Source: an uncultured Clostridia bacterium (lineage in GTDB: Bacteria > Bacillota > Clostridia > Christensenellales > Borkfalkiaceae). From it: a DNA stretch of 46,538 nt. The notes under the pieces are model-generated. The model saw only the letters and a program-made list of their open reading frames with translations, had not been told where the DNA came from and searched no databases. Location: assembly GCA_944367955.1 (NCBI GenBank), contig CALVWU010000002.1:1-46538 (forward strand). Direction: 5' to 3'. Shown piece after piece: positions 1-7,753 of the stretch. The position numbers and the translations under genes were made by a program. Positions within the stretch are counted from its first letter, which is position 1, and each line of letters opens with the position of its first letter.

Positions 1-1760
1 GTTTCCAATCCGTTGTATTCTATTTTCTCGTCCGGCTCGTTGCATATAAGATAAATGTTGTCGCTGTAGTATGTTGCATGCCATATTATAACGCGCGTCA
101 TTCCGGGCTTGAGCGTGATCGTCTGCGTGCCGGTTATTTGGTTTGCGTCTATCATCAAGTCATCCGCGCTCTTAACCGAATAGCAAAAATCGCGCTTAAA
201 ATGACTGTTGTTGTATTCGTTGTAGATCACCAGCTCCATACCCGTTGTGTAGGTGAATGTCACGGTGTCGCCTGAAGTGTTCAGCTCTTGATAACTGCGC
301 GTGTTTGGAGTGTAGAGCCTGATATCCAGCACATCATTGGATGTGTATATATTGGTGTCGCCATCTTCAAAATATAGCGTTACTTCGCTGCCGTCGGCTA
401 TGTCGCCGGCGGGCAATATCTTTGTATAACCTTCCTCCAGCTGTGTCATGCGGTTTTCCGAAACATATTCTGTAGTTTTTTCAACAGTCAGGTTGTTCAC
501 CCCGTCGCCAGTATTATATGCCATAATAAAGGTATCGTAATATATAGCATAAACGGTGGATGTATCATCGCCTAATATGATATCTTCGTACTTTTCGCTG
601 CGGAAGTATGTGCAGAAATTGTCGGTGTATTTGTTCAGGGCTTCGCCGTCTGCCGCGCTGTACAATACGGCGGGCAGTTCCGCGCGGTTGAACGACGAAA
701 ATCTGAACTGTCCTTCGCGCGCCGAATAGGGTTGCGCCGTCTCATCGTTTCTGAACGGCGACGCGCCGAAGAGGCGTATGTTGGCTGCTCCGCTCTCCAT
801 TGCGGCGGCCGCGTCGTTCTCATCCAGACAGAAAATACTTGCTATGCCTATATTCAGCGCGGGTTCAAACTGCGTTTCCGGATCTTCGGGCTTCAAATAA
901 AATTCGTAGTTTATATCCGCCTTAAACTCCATCGTCATGGTTAAATTCCGGGGCAGACCGTTTACGCAAAATCTTTCTATGGTGCACTGTTCGGGCTGTA
1001 TCTTGCCGTAAAAAGTCACCTCGGGCGTAAACACCGCCTTGTAGACGGCATAATTGTCCGCTGCATTGTCACTGTTCGGTTCTATGCGCAAAAATTCGTC
1101 GTATTTTTCATCCATAATATTCCCCGAACTGTCCGATAAAAACTGCGCTATGCCGCCCTCCGTCTGTGGATAGTCGATATGCACGGATACTGTCTTTTCG
1201 GCGGTGGCGGAATATAAGCCCTTTCCGGTGGAAGTTACTGTTATCTCGTGTTGTCCCTCGTCCAAAAACAGGGAAATGCTCCTCAAAGACGAGCCTGTCG
1301 TCGCCTGCTTGTCGCCGTCCACAAATATCTCGAACTGCGCGTCGTATGCGCTGTTTTCCGTCGTCCAGCGTATTTCACCCGTTGCCTCGTTATAGTTCAC
1401 CCCCGTAATATTGCAGGGTACGCGCGGAGCGGTGAGGTGCCATATCAGCGTTCCTATGCCCGCGCATATTGCCGCTGCGCACAAAACAGCCGTTGCAAGT
1501 CCTTTGTACGGAATGATTTTTGCAGGCAGATATGCGCAGGTCACGCGTATTGTCTTGTCGGCTTCGGGGAACACGTCGTCCAAAGATCTGCCGTCCGTCT
1601 GTGCGTCGACAAGTATGCTTAAAATATCGCCCATTTTGTCGTTTATCTCATTGTCGCCCTTGCACTTTGCCGAAATCGTCCGTTTCATCTTGCGGGCAAA
1701 TTTTTTGTATTCACCGTTAAGGTTGTTGTATAATTGTCTGTTAAGACTATCAAGTTTCAT
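1..1760 (-). CDS. membrane-anchored protein with PadR-linked N-terminus and Fn3-like ectodomain (3' end outside window)
   Basis: The minus-strand frame starts at ATG 1760 (MKLDSLNRQLYNNLNGEYKK) and stays open to base 1, so about 586 residues are visible and the C-terminus is missing. Residues 1-80 are helical and charged, and resemble the helical N-terminal region of DUF1048/DUF1700-type proteins that are commonly encoded next to PadR regulators. One hydrophobic segment follows at about residues 84-110. Next comes a beta-rich stretch with a fibronectin-III-like pattern (about 113-195), then a long, acidic, mostly polar region that is probably extracytoplasmic. The start codon lies inside the end of the padR gene (11-nt overlap), so the two are translationally coupled and probably autoregulated together. 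Function is unknown; a PadR-controlled envelope-stress or surface protein is an inference from the pairing. Confidence 0.75.
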   Translation of the reverse strand, partial: MKLDSLNRQLYNNLNGEYKKFARKMKRTISAKCKGDNEINDKMGDILSILVDAQTDGRSLDDVFPEADKTIRVTCAYLPAKIIPYKGLATAVLCAAAICAGIGTLIWHLTAPRVPCNITGVNYNEATGEIRWTTENSAYDAQFEIFVDGDKQATTGSSLRSISLFLDEGQHEITVTSTGKGLYSATAEKTVSVHIDYPQTEGGIAQFLSDSSGNIMDEKYDEFLRIEPNSDNAADNYAVYKAVFTPEVTFYGKIQPEQCTIERFCVNGLPRNLTMTMEFKADINYEFYLKPEDPETQFEPALNIGIASIFCLDENDAAAAMESGAANIRLFGASPFRNDETAQPYSAREGQFRFSSFNRAELPAVLYSAADGEALNKYTDNFCTYFRSEKYEDIILGDDTSTVYAIYYDTFIMAYNTGDGVNNLTVEKTTEYVSENRMTQLEEGYTKILPAGDIADGSEVTLYFEDGDTNIYTSNDVLDIRLYTPNTRSYQELNTSGDTVTFTYTTGMELVIYNEYNNSHFKRDFCYSVKSADDLMIDANQITGTQTITLKPGMTRVIIWHATYYSDNIYLICNEPDEKIEYNGLE

Positions 1761-2136
1761 TGTTATCCGTCTCTCCCGTGTTATTGTCGTCCGTCCGGCT
1801 GTTCTCGCGACTGGCGGGCGTATTAAAGATGTTGTTTACGCTTAAAACAAGATCGAGCCACATGTTCTCAAAATTTTTAAGCCTTTCGCGCCCCTCCGCC
1901 GAAAGTTTATAATATTTCTTTGGCGGACTGTTGTTGGTCGCCTGCCGCAGAGTATCAAAGTATCCCGCCTTCTCTAACCGTAAAAGCAGGGGGTACAGCG
2001 TCCCTTCCGAAAAATCGGTAAACCCGTTTGCACGCATAAGCGCGACGATCTCCCCCGAATATCTGTAATCGTCCTTCAAAAGGCGCAATATGCAGCCTTC
2101 AAGTACGCCTTTGCTCATCTGACTGTCTGTTGCCAT
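1750..2136 (-). CDS. PadR family transcriptional regulator
   Basis: 128 residues. The winged-helix DNA-binding core covers about residues 8-90, with family-typical segments: GVLEGCILRLL, then FSEGTLYPLLLRLEKAGYF for the recognition helix and wing, then PPKKYYKLSAEGRERL. A variable acidic tail follows. I chose ATG 2136 because AGAGGA lies just upstream and PadR proteins start a few residues before this motif; the longer frame back to 2313 has no support. A strong promoter lies at 2180-2208 and a 5-bp-arm dyad lies between promoter and start, so autoregulation is likely. It overlaps the downstream membrane protein gene by 11 nt. Known PadR proteins are repressors that respond to phenolics, drugs or envelope signals; the ligand cannot be told from sequence. 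Confidence 0.9.
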   Translation of the reverse strand: MATDSQMSKGVLEGCILRLLKDDYRYSGEIVALMRANGFTDFSEGTLYPLLLRLEKAGYFDTLRQATNNSPPKKYYKLSAEGRERLKNFENMWLDLVLSVNNIFNTPASRENSRTDDNNTGETDNNET

Positions 2137-2154
2137 ATCTCTATTCCTCTGGTA

Positions 2155-2169
2155 ACTTGTTTTGCAAGT
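2155..2169. promoter_or_regulatory. candidate PadR operator dyad
   Basis: Inverted repeat ACTTG-N5-CAAGT lies between the padR promoter and the padR start codon, in the position expected of an autoregulatory operator. The arms are only 5 bp, so this is a suggestion. Confidence 0.3.
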
Positions 2170-2179
2170 ATCTGAACAA

Positions 2180-2208
2180 AGTATAGCATTGCGCATTTGC
2201 AAAGTCAA
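2180..2208 (-). promoter_or_regulatory. sigma-A promoter of padR
   Basis: On the minus strand TTGACT (2203-2208) is separated by 17 nt from TATACT (2180-2185). It precedes padR by about 45 nt. Confidence 0.75.
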
Positions 2209-2312
2209 GTGCGGGCGAGTAATAAATTTGTAATAAATTTGTAACAAATCATGCGGTGAAAGGGAGAGGATAGGTGCCGCCGCAAATGCCGCGGCGCGGA
2301 AAATATGGTGCA

Positions 2313-2386
2313 ATGCGGTTTCGTACGGGTATATTACCGCATGAACGGTATAAGTGCCCGCCGTATTCCGTGCGGCGTGTACCGTT
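2313..2386. other. two adjacent stem-loops in a gene-free region
   Basis: Arms ATGCGGT (2313-2319) and ACCGCAT (2336-2342) form one dyad. AACGGTA (2344-2350) and TACCGTT (2380-2386) form a second, with an inner CGCCG/CGGCG pair. The stretch 2209-2639 holds no credible ORF; it carries these dyads, two minus-strand terminators and one copy of an intergenic repeat. I do not recognise an RNA family. Confidence 0.35.
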
Positions 2387-2400
2387 TATGGGAAAACATC

Positions 2401-2427
2401 AAAAAAAATAGGCTGCCTTTCGGCAGC
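2401..2427 (-). terminator. intrinsic terminator, minus strand
   Basis: Stem GCTGCC/GGCAGC (2412-2417 and 2422-2427) with a 4-nt loop is followed on the minus strand by CTA and then T8 (2408-2401). It lies about 180 nt beyond the gpmI terminator, so it is either a back-up terminator or the end of a separate short transcript. Confidence 0.6.
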
Positions 2428-2526
2428 GGCTGACGGGATATTGTTAAAAAACGCGATATTTTGTTTTTGGATTTGCTTTAAGCGGTCGGGCGGCGGCCCG
2501 CAGATGCCGTTTTGCGGTTGTTAGTG

Positions 2527-2549
2527 CGCATATATGCCTTAATCAAGGC
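2527..2549. repeat. intergenic repeat, copy A (CGCATATATGCCTT plus hairpin)
   Basis: CGCATATATGCCTT (2527-2540) is identical to 6192-6205. Both copies run directly into a GCCTT/AAGGC hairpin (here 2536-2549) and both lie downstream of a minus-strand glycolytic gene (gpmI here). Confidence 0.5.
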
Positions 2550-2600
2550 AAATACGGCGGGCAACGCCTAAAAACTTGCCGGCGGCTTTTTCGCATATAA

Positions 2601-2630
2601 ATAAAATGCGCGCCGCTTTGCGGCGCGCAT
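2601..2630 (-). terminator. gpmI terminator
   Basis: An 11-bp GC-rich stem (2606-2616 with 2620-2630, 3-nt loop) lies 10 nt past the gpmI stop. On the minus strand it is followed by TTTATTTATA. Confidence 0.7.
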
Positions 2631-2639
2631 TCGTAACGC

Positions 2640-4196
2640 TTATTTTATAAGGCTCTTTCCCGTCATTTCGGCGGGTACTTTTTCGCCCATTATCGTAAGC
2701 AGCGTGGGGGCAAGGTCGGCAAGTATGCCGTCTTCTCTAAGCTGCGCGTTCTTGTATTTTTCCGATACGAGAATTACGGGCACGGGGTTGGTGGTATGCG
2801 CCGTAAAGGGCGAACCGTCCTCCGAAAGCAGTTTGTCCGCATTGCCGTGGTCGGCCGTAACTATGGCCGAGCCGCCCATGGCGAGTATCTTGTCGCACAC
2901 CTTTTTAACGCATTCGTCAACGGTGTGCACAGCTTTTTCGGCTGCAGGAATAACGCCGGTGTGACCAACCATGTCGCAGTTTGCAAAGTTCAATATCACA
3001 ACGTCGAATTCGCCGCTGTCAAGTTCCTCCAAAACCTTGTCGGTAACGGCATACGCGCTCATTTCGGGCTGCAAGTCGTATGTTGCAACCTTAGGCGATG
3101 GAATAAGGTCGCGCACCTCGTTTTTGTTGGGGGCTTCAACGCCGCCGTTGAAGAAAAAGGTCACATGCGCGTATTTTTCCGTTTCGGCGATCCTTAGCTG
3201 TTTTTTGCCCAGGGCCGCAAGGTATTCGCCCAAAGTATTTTTAAGTTCCGTCTTGGGGAAGGCTATCTCAACGTTTTTATATTCAGCGTCGTACACCGTA
3301 AAGCAAACGTACACCGGCGCAAGGAAGCCCGTCTTTCTTTCAAAAGCCGTGCCCTTGGGCACAACAAAGGGATCCTGCGACATCGCCCGCGTAATCTCTC
3401 TCGCTCTGTCGGGGCGGAAGTTAAAGCAGATTATGCTGTCGCCTTTTTCGATAAGTCCTACGGGCTTGCCGTTTTCGCACACATTTATCGGCTTTATGAA
3501 TTCGTCGGTGACGCCCTCGTCATAACTTTCATGCACTGCCTTAACCGCGTCTTCAACCTGTTTGCCCGTGCCCAAAGTAAGCATGTCGTATGCCTTTTCC
3601 ACGCGGTCCCAGTTATTGTCGCGGTCCATCGCGTAGTATCTGCCCACAACCGAAGCCACTTTGCCGCAGCCGATCTTTGTCATGTGTTCTTCAAGTTCGG
3701 CAATAAAGCCCGCGCCGCTTGTGGGCGAAACGTCTCTGCCGTCCATAAAGCAGTGAACGAATACGTCTTTCAGCCCGTGCCGTTTAGCCATGTCCAAAAG
3801 CGCGTATATGTGCGTTATGTGGCTGTGCACGCCGCCGTCCGAAACAAGCCCGTAAAGATGCAGCTTTTTACCGTTTTTCTTCGCGTTCTCCATGGCTTTC
3901 AACAGGGCGGGGTTTTCAAAAAAGTCGCCGTCCTCAACGGCCTTTGTTATCTTTGTAAGATCCTGATAAACTATTCTGCCCGCGCCCATGTTCAGATGTC
4001 CGACTTCGCTGTTGCCCATCTGTCCTGCGGGAAGTCCCACCGAAAGTCCGCTCGCACCGAGGGCGGAGTGGGGGTATAAGCTTTCAAGCGTTGCAATGTT
4101 GCTGCTGCCATCCAGCGCGATGGCGTTGCCTGGGCCTGCGGGTGCAAGGCCGTAGCCGTCCATGATGATAAGCGCGTAGGGCACTTTTTTTGCCAT
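2640..4196 (-). CDS. gpmI: 2,3-bisphosphoglycerate-independent phosphoglycerate mutase
   Basis: 518 residues, the usual size of the family. It interconverts 3- and 2-phosphoglycerate in cytosolic glycolysis and uses two Mn2+ ions. Visible hallmarks are the N-terminal metal site (MDGYGLAP), the phosphoserine loop QMGNSEVGHLNMGAGR near residue 62, the phosphatase/transferase segment RPDRAREITRA, and the C-terminal metal ligands in ANCDMVGHTG and TADHGNADK. I chose ATG 4196 (MAKKVPYALIIMDG) because GAGGTGA precedes it; the in-frame upstream codon at 4235 sits on the -10 element. It is the last gene of the minus-strand glycolytic group, 284 nt after tpiA, and has its own promoter (4234-4263) and terminator. 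In Bacillus this enzyme is linked to sporulation and spore germination through Mn2+ and pH dependence. Confidence 0.97.
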   Translation of the reverse strand: MAKKVPYALIIMDGYGLAPAGPGNAIALDGSSNIATLESLYPHSALGASGLSVGLPAGQMGNSEVGHLNMGAGRIVYQDLTKITKAVEDGDFFENPALLKAMENAKKNGKKLHLYGLVSDGGVHSHITHIYALLDMAKRHGLKDVFVHCFMDGRDVSPTSGAGFIAELEEHMTKIGCGKVASVVGRYYAMDRDNNWDRVEKAYDMLTLGTGKQVEDAVKAVHESYDEGVTDEFIKPINVCENGKPVGLIEKGDSIICFNFRPDRAREITRAMSQDPFVVPKGTAFERKTGFLAPVYVCFTVYDAEYKNVEIAFPKTELKNTLGEYLAALGKKQLRIAETEKYAHVTFFFNGGVEAPNKNEVRDLIPSPKVATYDLQPEMSAYAVTDKVLEELDSGEFDVVILNFANCDMVGHTGVIPAAEKAVHTVDECVKKVCDKILAMGGSAIVTADHGNADKLLSEDGSPFTAHTTNPVPVILVSEKYKNAQLREDGILADLAPTLLTIMGEKVPAEMTGKSLIK

Positions 4197-4233
4197 AACA
4201 ATCACCTCGTATAAATCTTTATTCAACACATAC

Positions 4234-4263
4234 ATTATACACCAAAGCCCGCCCGTTTAGCAA
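4234..4263 (-). promoter_or_regulatory. promoter of gpmI
   Basis: On the minus strand TTGCTA (4258-4263), an 18-nt spacer and a perfect TATAAT (4234-4239), about 38 nt before the gpmI ATG. It lets gpmI be transcribed apart from tpiA, whose transcript ends at 4424-4453. Confidence 0.65.
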
Positions 4264-4366
4264 CAATTCGCGGCCCGTTTTTTGCCTGTTTTTGCAGGCG
4301 GCGTCGATTGCATCTTTTATTTGCAAGGCTTCGGCCGCTAATGCACTTAATACACATTCGCAATAC

Positions 4367-4402
4367 AGTTAATGCAGTTGATACAATTAATACAATCATC
4401 GC
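4367..4402. repeat. imperfect 9-nt tandem repeat
   Basis: Four consecutive 9-mers of related sequence: AGTTAATGC, AGTTGATAC, AATTAATAC, AATCATCGC. A related unit (ACTTAATAC, 4345-4353) lies just upstream. The array lies between the tpiA terminator and the gpmI promoter, where a regulator could bind. Confidence 0.35.
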
Positions 4403-4410
4403 ATCGCGGC

Positions 4411-4453
4411 GGGCAAAATAAAAAGCCGCCCCGCACAGTGGTGCGGGGCGGCT
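4411..4453 (-). terminator. tpiA terminator
   Basis: A 13-bp GC-rich stem (4424-4436 with 4441-4453, AGTG loop) is followed on the minus strand by TTTTATTTTG. It begins 28 nt after the tpiA stop and is one of the strongest intrinsic terminators in the window. Confidence 0.85.
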
Positions 4454-4480
4454 GAACGGCAAACTATGTTTGCAAATCGA

Positions 4481-5224
4481 TTATTTATTGTAATTTACGA
4501 TGGTGGCAAAATCAAGCTTCAACGAAGCACCGCCTATAAGACCGCCGTCGATGTCGGGCTGGGCCATAAGGCCTTTGCAGTTTTTGGCGTTCATCGAACC
4601 GCCGTACTGAATAATAACCTTTTCGGCGCACTTGGGGCAGAACAGCTCGCCTATCGTCTTTCTTATAAAGGCAATGGTCTCTTCGGCCTGCTCGTCGGTG
4701 GCGGTGCGCCCCGTGCCTATCGCCCACACGGGCTCGTACGCAATAACTACCTTGGCAACGTCTTCAACGTTTGCAAGACCGTCTTTAAGCTGCTTGTAAA
4801 TAACCTTTTCGGTGAGGCCGTTTTCGCGCTCTTCAAGTGTTTCGCCCACGCATACTATGGGGGTAATGCCGTTCGCAAGCGCGGCAAGAGTGCGCTTGTT
4901 CACGCCCTCGTCGGTTTCGCCGAAGTACTGTCTTCTTTCGCTGTGCCCTATGATGGCGTATTTAACGCCGTACTCTTTAAGCTGCGCGCACGAAATTTCG
5001 CCCGTATACGCGCCGCTTTCTGCCCAGTGCACGTTTTCCGCGCCTATTGCAATGTTGCTGCCTTTGGCGGCCTCGGTCATCGCGGGGATAAGTATGGCGG
5101 GAACGCAAAGTGCAACGTCGCAGTCGGCGTCCTTCACAAGCGGTTTAAGCTCTTCGATAAGTTTCGCACCGCTTTCGGCGGTCATGTTCATTTTCCAGTT
5201 GCCTGCAATCAAAGGTCTTCTCAT
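4481..5224 (-). CDS. tpiA: triosephosphate isomerase
   Basis: 247 residues, a complete TIM-barrel enzyme interconverting dihydroxyacetone phosphate and glyceraldehyde-3-phosphate in the cytosol. Catalytic residues are visible: Lys in NWKMN near the N-terminus, His in IIGHSERR, and Glu in [11 protein letters not shown]. The phosphate-binding segments [10 protein letters not shown] and YGGSMN are also present. I chose ATG 5224 ([13 protein letters not shown]) because GGGAG lies 8 nt upstream, while the in-frame ATG at 5236 has no ribosome binding site. It follows a hypothetical membrane protein gene by 25 nt and is probably cotranscribed with pgk from the promoter at 7603-7631. Confidence 0.97.
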   Translation of the reverse strand: MRRPLIAGNWKMNMTAESGAKLIEELKPLVKDADCDVALCVPAILIPAMTEAAKGSNIAIGAENVHWAESGAYTGEISCAQLKEYGVKYAIIGHSERRQYFGETDEGVNKRTLAALANGITPIVCVGETLEERENGLTEKVIYKQLKDGLANVEDVAKVVIAYEPVWAIGTGRTATDEQAEETIAFIRKTIGELFCPKCAEKVIIQYGGSMNAKNCKGLMAQPDIDGGLIGGASLKLDFATIVNYNK

Positions 5225-5249
5225 AATATCTCCCATATAATTTTTGCTG

Positions 5250-6125
5250 TTATTTTTTCAGCGTAAAATATATTGCTTTTTTCCAGTTTATTACGCCTGC
5301 AATTTTTTTAAACGCTCTTTCGGGGTCGGCCGTTATAAAATCCAAAACGTCGCCGTTCACCACGGGTATGTTGTATTTTTTAAGTATGGCCGCAATGCGC
5401 GAGCCGACAAAAAATACTGCGTCAAACTCATTCTCAACCGAAATTTTAATCTTTGCAACAACTTCAAAATTTAAGTACCCCGCCATGCACTCGGCGTTTA
5501 CCCTGTCGTAGCCGAACGTGTTTTCGCCTATTGTTATGCCGTTCGGGGTAAAGATCAGGCGCGATACCTGCGTTAAAGTCACTTTAAGTTCGCCGTCGCA
5601 CAGCTCTTTGCGGATATTGAACACGCTGTGCCGCTCGTCTTCCGTCATGTCGTTTATAAAAAACGGCGGGTCGTCGCCTTCGTCCAAACCTATAAGCCTG
5701 TCCGCAAACTGTTCGGCATAAATTTCTATGGCCTTTCCGCCGTAAAGCGTAACTTCCTCGTCACTGTCAAACGGGTCGGGGAGGTAGTGGTATATCAACG
5801 AAAATTGTCCGCAAAATTCTTCGCTGTCCGTAATTTCAACAGGCGAAAAATCGTAATTTTCAAGACAGCCGCACGCTTCGCGCTTTCTTATAAACCATGC
5901 ATATAAAACATAGAGGGGTGTGGCTGCGATTAAATATGACGCAACGGCTGCGGCCGCAATTATTTCCATTTCATCCGCGGTGAAAACATTGCATGCGCTC
6001 AGTATCGCGCATATTGCGGCAAGTAGCACGAACAGCCCTATGTATACGGGCGTGGCAACGCATAATGTCAGTTTTTTTGCTCTGTTAAACTTTTCGCGCT
6101 TTTTATTTATTTTTATTTTTTTCAC
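5250..6125 (-). CDS. hypothetical two-helix membrane protein within the glycolytic cluster
   Basis: 291 residues, starting at GTG 6123-6125 with no good ribosome binding site. A basic N-terminus ([17 protein letters not shown]) is followed by two hydrophobic helices at about 20-46 and 55-78. A cytoplasmic domain of about 210 residues then begins, rich in acidic and aromatic residues. I do not recognise the soluble domain. The gene sits between pgk and tpiA, 25 nt from tpiA, so it is very likely cotranscribed with both. The usual neighbour here (GAPDH or enolase) is absent from the window. A role in glycolysis cannot be claimed from position alone. Confidence 0.75.
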   Translation of the reverse strand: MKKIKINKKREKFNRAKKLTLCVATPVYIGLFVLLAAICAILSACNVFTADEMEIIAAAAVASYLIAATPLYVLYAWFIRKREACGCLENYDFSPVEITDSEEFCGQFSLIYHYLPDPFDSDEEVTLYGGKAIEIYAEQFADRLIGLDEGDDPPFFINDMTEDERHSVFNIRKELCDGELKVTLTQVSRLIFTPNGITIGENTFGYDRVNAECMAGYLNFEVVAKIKISVENEFDAVFFVGSRIAAILKKYNIPVVNGDVLDFITADPERAFKKIAGVINWKKAIYFTLKK

Positions 6126-6130
6126 GTCGT

Positions 6131-6168
6131 TTTAAATCTGCCGCGGCGGGCGTTTCCGCCGCGGCAGA
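6131..6168 (-). terminator. pgk 3' hairpin (weak or attenuating terminator)
   Basis: A 13-bp stem (6137-6149 with 6156-6168, 6-nt loop) downstream of pgk is followed on the minus strand by only TTTAAAA. The GTG of the next gene starts 12 nt after the stem, so it may reduce rather than end transcription into the downstream genes. Confidence 0.45.
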
Positions 6169-6191
6169 CGCGTTAATTTTTTTTATTTACC

Positions 6192-6215
6192 CGCATATAT
6201 GCCTTGCTCAAAGGC
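6192..6215. repeat. intergenic repeat, copy B (CGCATATATGCCTT plus hairpin)
   Basis: CGCATATATGCCTT (6192-6205) matches 2527-2540 exactly and leads into GCCTT-N5-AAGGC (6201-6215). It lies 37 nt past the pgk stop. Confidence 0.5.
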
Positions 6216-6251
6216 ATGCAGGCGCGAACGATTGTAAATTTCCCGTCCAAC

Positions 6252-7562
6252 TTATTTTTTATCGTTAAGGCAGGCGATGCCGGGCAAAACTTTGCCCTCG
6301 AAAAGTTCAAGCGACGCGCCTCCGCCCGTAGAAATGTGCGTAACCTTGTCGGCAAAACCAAGCTGCTGAACGGCAGCCGCGCTGTCGCCGCCGCCTATTA
6401 TGGTGGTGCACTTGCCGTAAACGTCTGCAAGAGCCTGCGCAACGGCTATCGTGCCCTTTGCAAGGGTGGGGTTTTCAAATACACCCATGGGGCCGTTCCA
6501 TATAACCGACTTTGCGCCGTGTACGGCCTCGGCATACAATGCTCTCGTCTTTTCGCCTATGTCCATGCCCATCTTGTCTGCGGGGATCTTGTCCGAAGGC
6601 ACGGTTTCAACCTCTATTTCGGCGTCGATGGGATCGGGGAACGACGTGGTAACAACCGTGTCTATGGGCAAAAGCAGTTTCTTGCCCAGCTTTTCGGCCT
6701 TTTCCATCATCTCTTTGCAATAGCCTATCTTCTCCTCATCCAAAAGCGAGGTGCCAACTTCATAGCCCTTTGCTTTAAGGAATGTATAAGCCATGCCGCC
6801 GCCTATGATAAGCGTGTCGCATTTTTCCAAAAGGTTCGAAATAACGCCCAGCTTGTCGGCAACTTTCGCGCCGCCCAAAATGGCCACGAAAGGCCTTGCG
6901 GGATTTTCAAGCGTGTCGGCCATAACCGAAAGTTCCTTCTCGATAAGGAATCCGCAGACGGCCGTCTTAATAATGCCGTATTCAACAATGGCTGCGGTGG
7001 AGGCGTGGCTGCGGTGCGCCGTGCCGAAAGCGTCGTTCACATAAATTTCGGCGTCGTATGCAAGAGCCTTGCAGAACTCAAAATCCTTCTTTTCCTCTTC
7101 CCAGTGGAAGCGCAGGTTTTCCAAAAGAACGGCCTCGCCGTCTTTAAGCGCGTCGCGCTTTGCCCTTGCGTCTGGGCCTATAACGTCGTGCGCAAACACA
7201 ACCTTGCCGCCCAAAAGTTCGTTCAGCCTCTTCGCTACGGGAGCCAGCGTCAGCTTCTTGGGCTCGTCTTTAAGGGCCTTGGCAATTATCTCTTCCTTGG
7301 TGGCTTCGCCTGCGTCCACTTTCTTCTGATCTTTTTTGTTGAGTTTTACTTCCGAAGAGAAGATGGAGTGGGGCTTGCCCATGTGCGAACAAAGCGTAAC
7401 CTTTGCGCCGTGTTCCAAAAGATACTTTATTGTGGGCAACGCGCCGATGATCCTGTTTTCGTCGGTTATAACGCCGTCCTTCATGGGCACGTTGAAGTCG
7501 CAGCGCACAAGCACCTTTTTGCCTTTCAAATCTTTAATGTCTTTTATGGACATCTTGTTCAT
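6252..7562 (-). CDS. pgk: phosphoglycerate kinase (with a roughly 30-residue insertion)
   Basis: 436 residues, longer than the usual 390-400. It transfers phosphate from 1,3-bisphosphoglycerate to ADP in glycolysis. Family motifs are clear: [57 protein letters not shown] and the nucleotide loop [13 protein letters not shown] near the C-terminus. The extra length is a Lys/Glu-rich insert at about residues 66-101, between SHMGKPH and [10 protein letters not shown], where most enzymes have only a few residues. I chose ATG 7562 because AAGGAGC lies 8 nt upstream; a second Met three codons later is possible. It is the first gene of the cluster and has a perfect consensus promoter at 7603-7631. Confidence 0.97.
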   Translation of the reverse strand: MNKMSIKDIKDLKGKKVLVRCDFNVPMKDGVITDENRIIGALPTIKYLLEHGAKVTLCSHMGKPHSIFSSEVKLNKKDQKKVDAGEATKEEIIAKALKDEPKKLTLAPVAKRLNELLGGKVVFAHDVIGPDARAKRDALKDGEAVLLENLRFHWEEEKKDFEFCKALAYDAEIYVNDAFGTAHRSHASTAAIVEYGIIKTAVCGFLIEKELSVMADTLENPARPFVAILGGAKVADKLGVISNLLEKCDTLIIGGGMAYTFLKAKGYEVGTSLLDEEKIGYCKEMMEKAEKLGKKLLLPIDTVVTTSFPDPIDAEIEVETVPSDKIPADKMGMDIGEKTRALYAEAVHGAKSVIWNGPMGVFENPTLAKGTIAVAQALADVYGKCTTIIGGGDSAAAVQQLGFADKVTHISTGGGASLELFEGKVLPGIACLNDKK

Positions 7563-7602
7563 AACTTTCAGCTCCTTATATAAATATTTTTTTATCGGTT
7601 TT

Positions 7603-7631
7603 ATTATAAATAATAAATGTGCCGTTGTCAA
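7603..7631 (-). promoter_or_regulatory. perfect consensus promoter of pgk
   Basis: On the minus strand TTGACA (7626-7631), 17-nt spacer, TATAAT (7603-7608). All twelve hexamer positions match sigma-A consensus, which predicts strong expression of the pgk-tpiA group. It is divergent from the tyrA promoter. Confidence 0.9.
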
Positions 7632-7708
7632 TTAAATAAACAAAATTTGCCCCGCGCAAACGTAAAAAATGATTTTGCCGCGTTTTGAATATTTTTTGCA
7701 CAAAAACA

Positions 7709-7738
7709 TTGTACAAAAATGCGCGGCTGTGTTATAAT
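7709..7738 (+). promoter_or_regulatory. promoter of tyrA, predicted near-leaderless start
   Basis: TTGTAC (7709-7714), 18-nt spacer, TATAAT (7733-7738). Only 15 nt separate the -10 from the tyrA ATG at 7754, so the predicted 5' leader is under 10 nt and has no Shine-Dalgarno sequence. Confidence 0.65.
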
Positions 7739-7753
7739 AAATATGTATAAACT

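Noticed and set aside
4235..4462. 75-codon minus-strand frame between tpiA and gpmI
   Set aside because: It spans the tpiA terminator and the gpmI promoter, has no ribosome binding site and contains the 9-nt repeat; it is intergenic.
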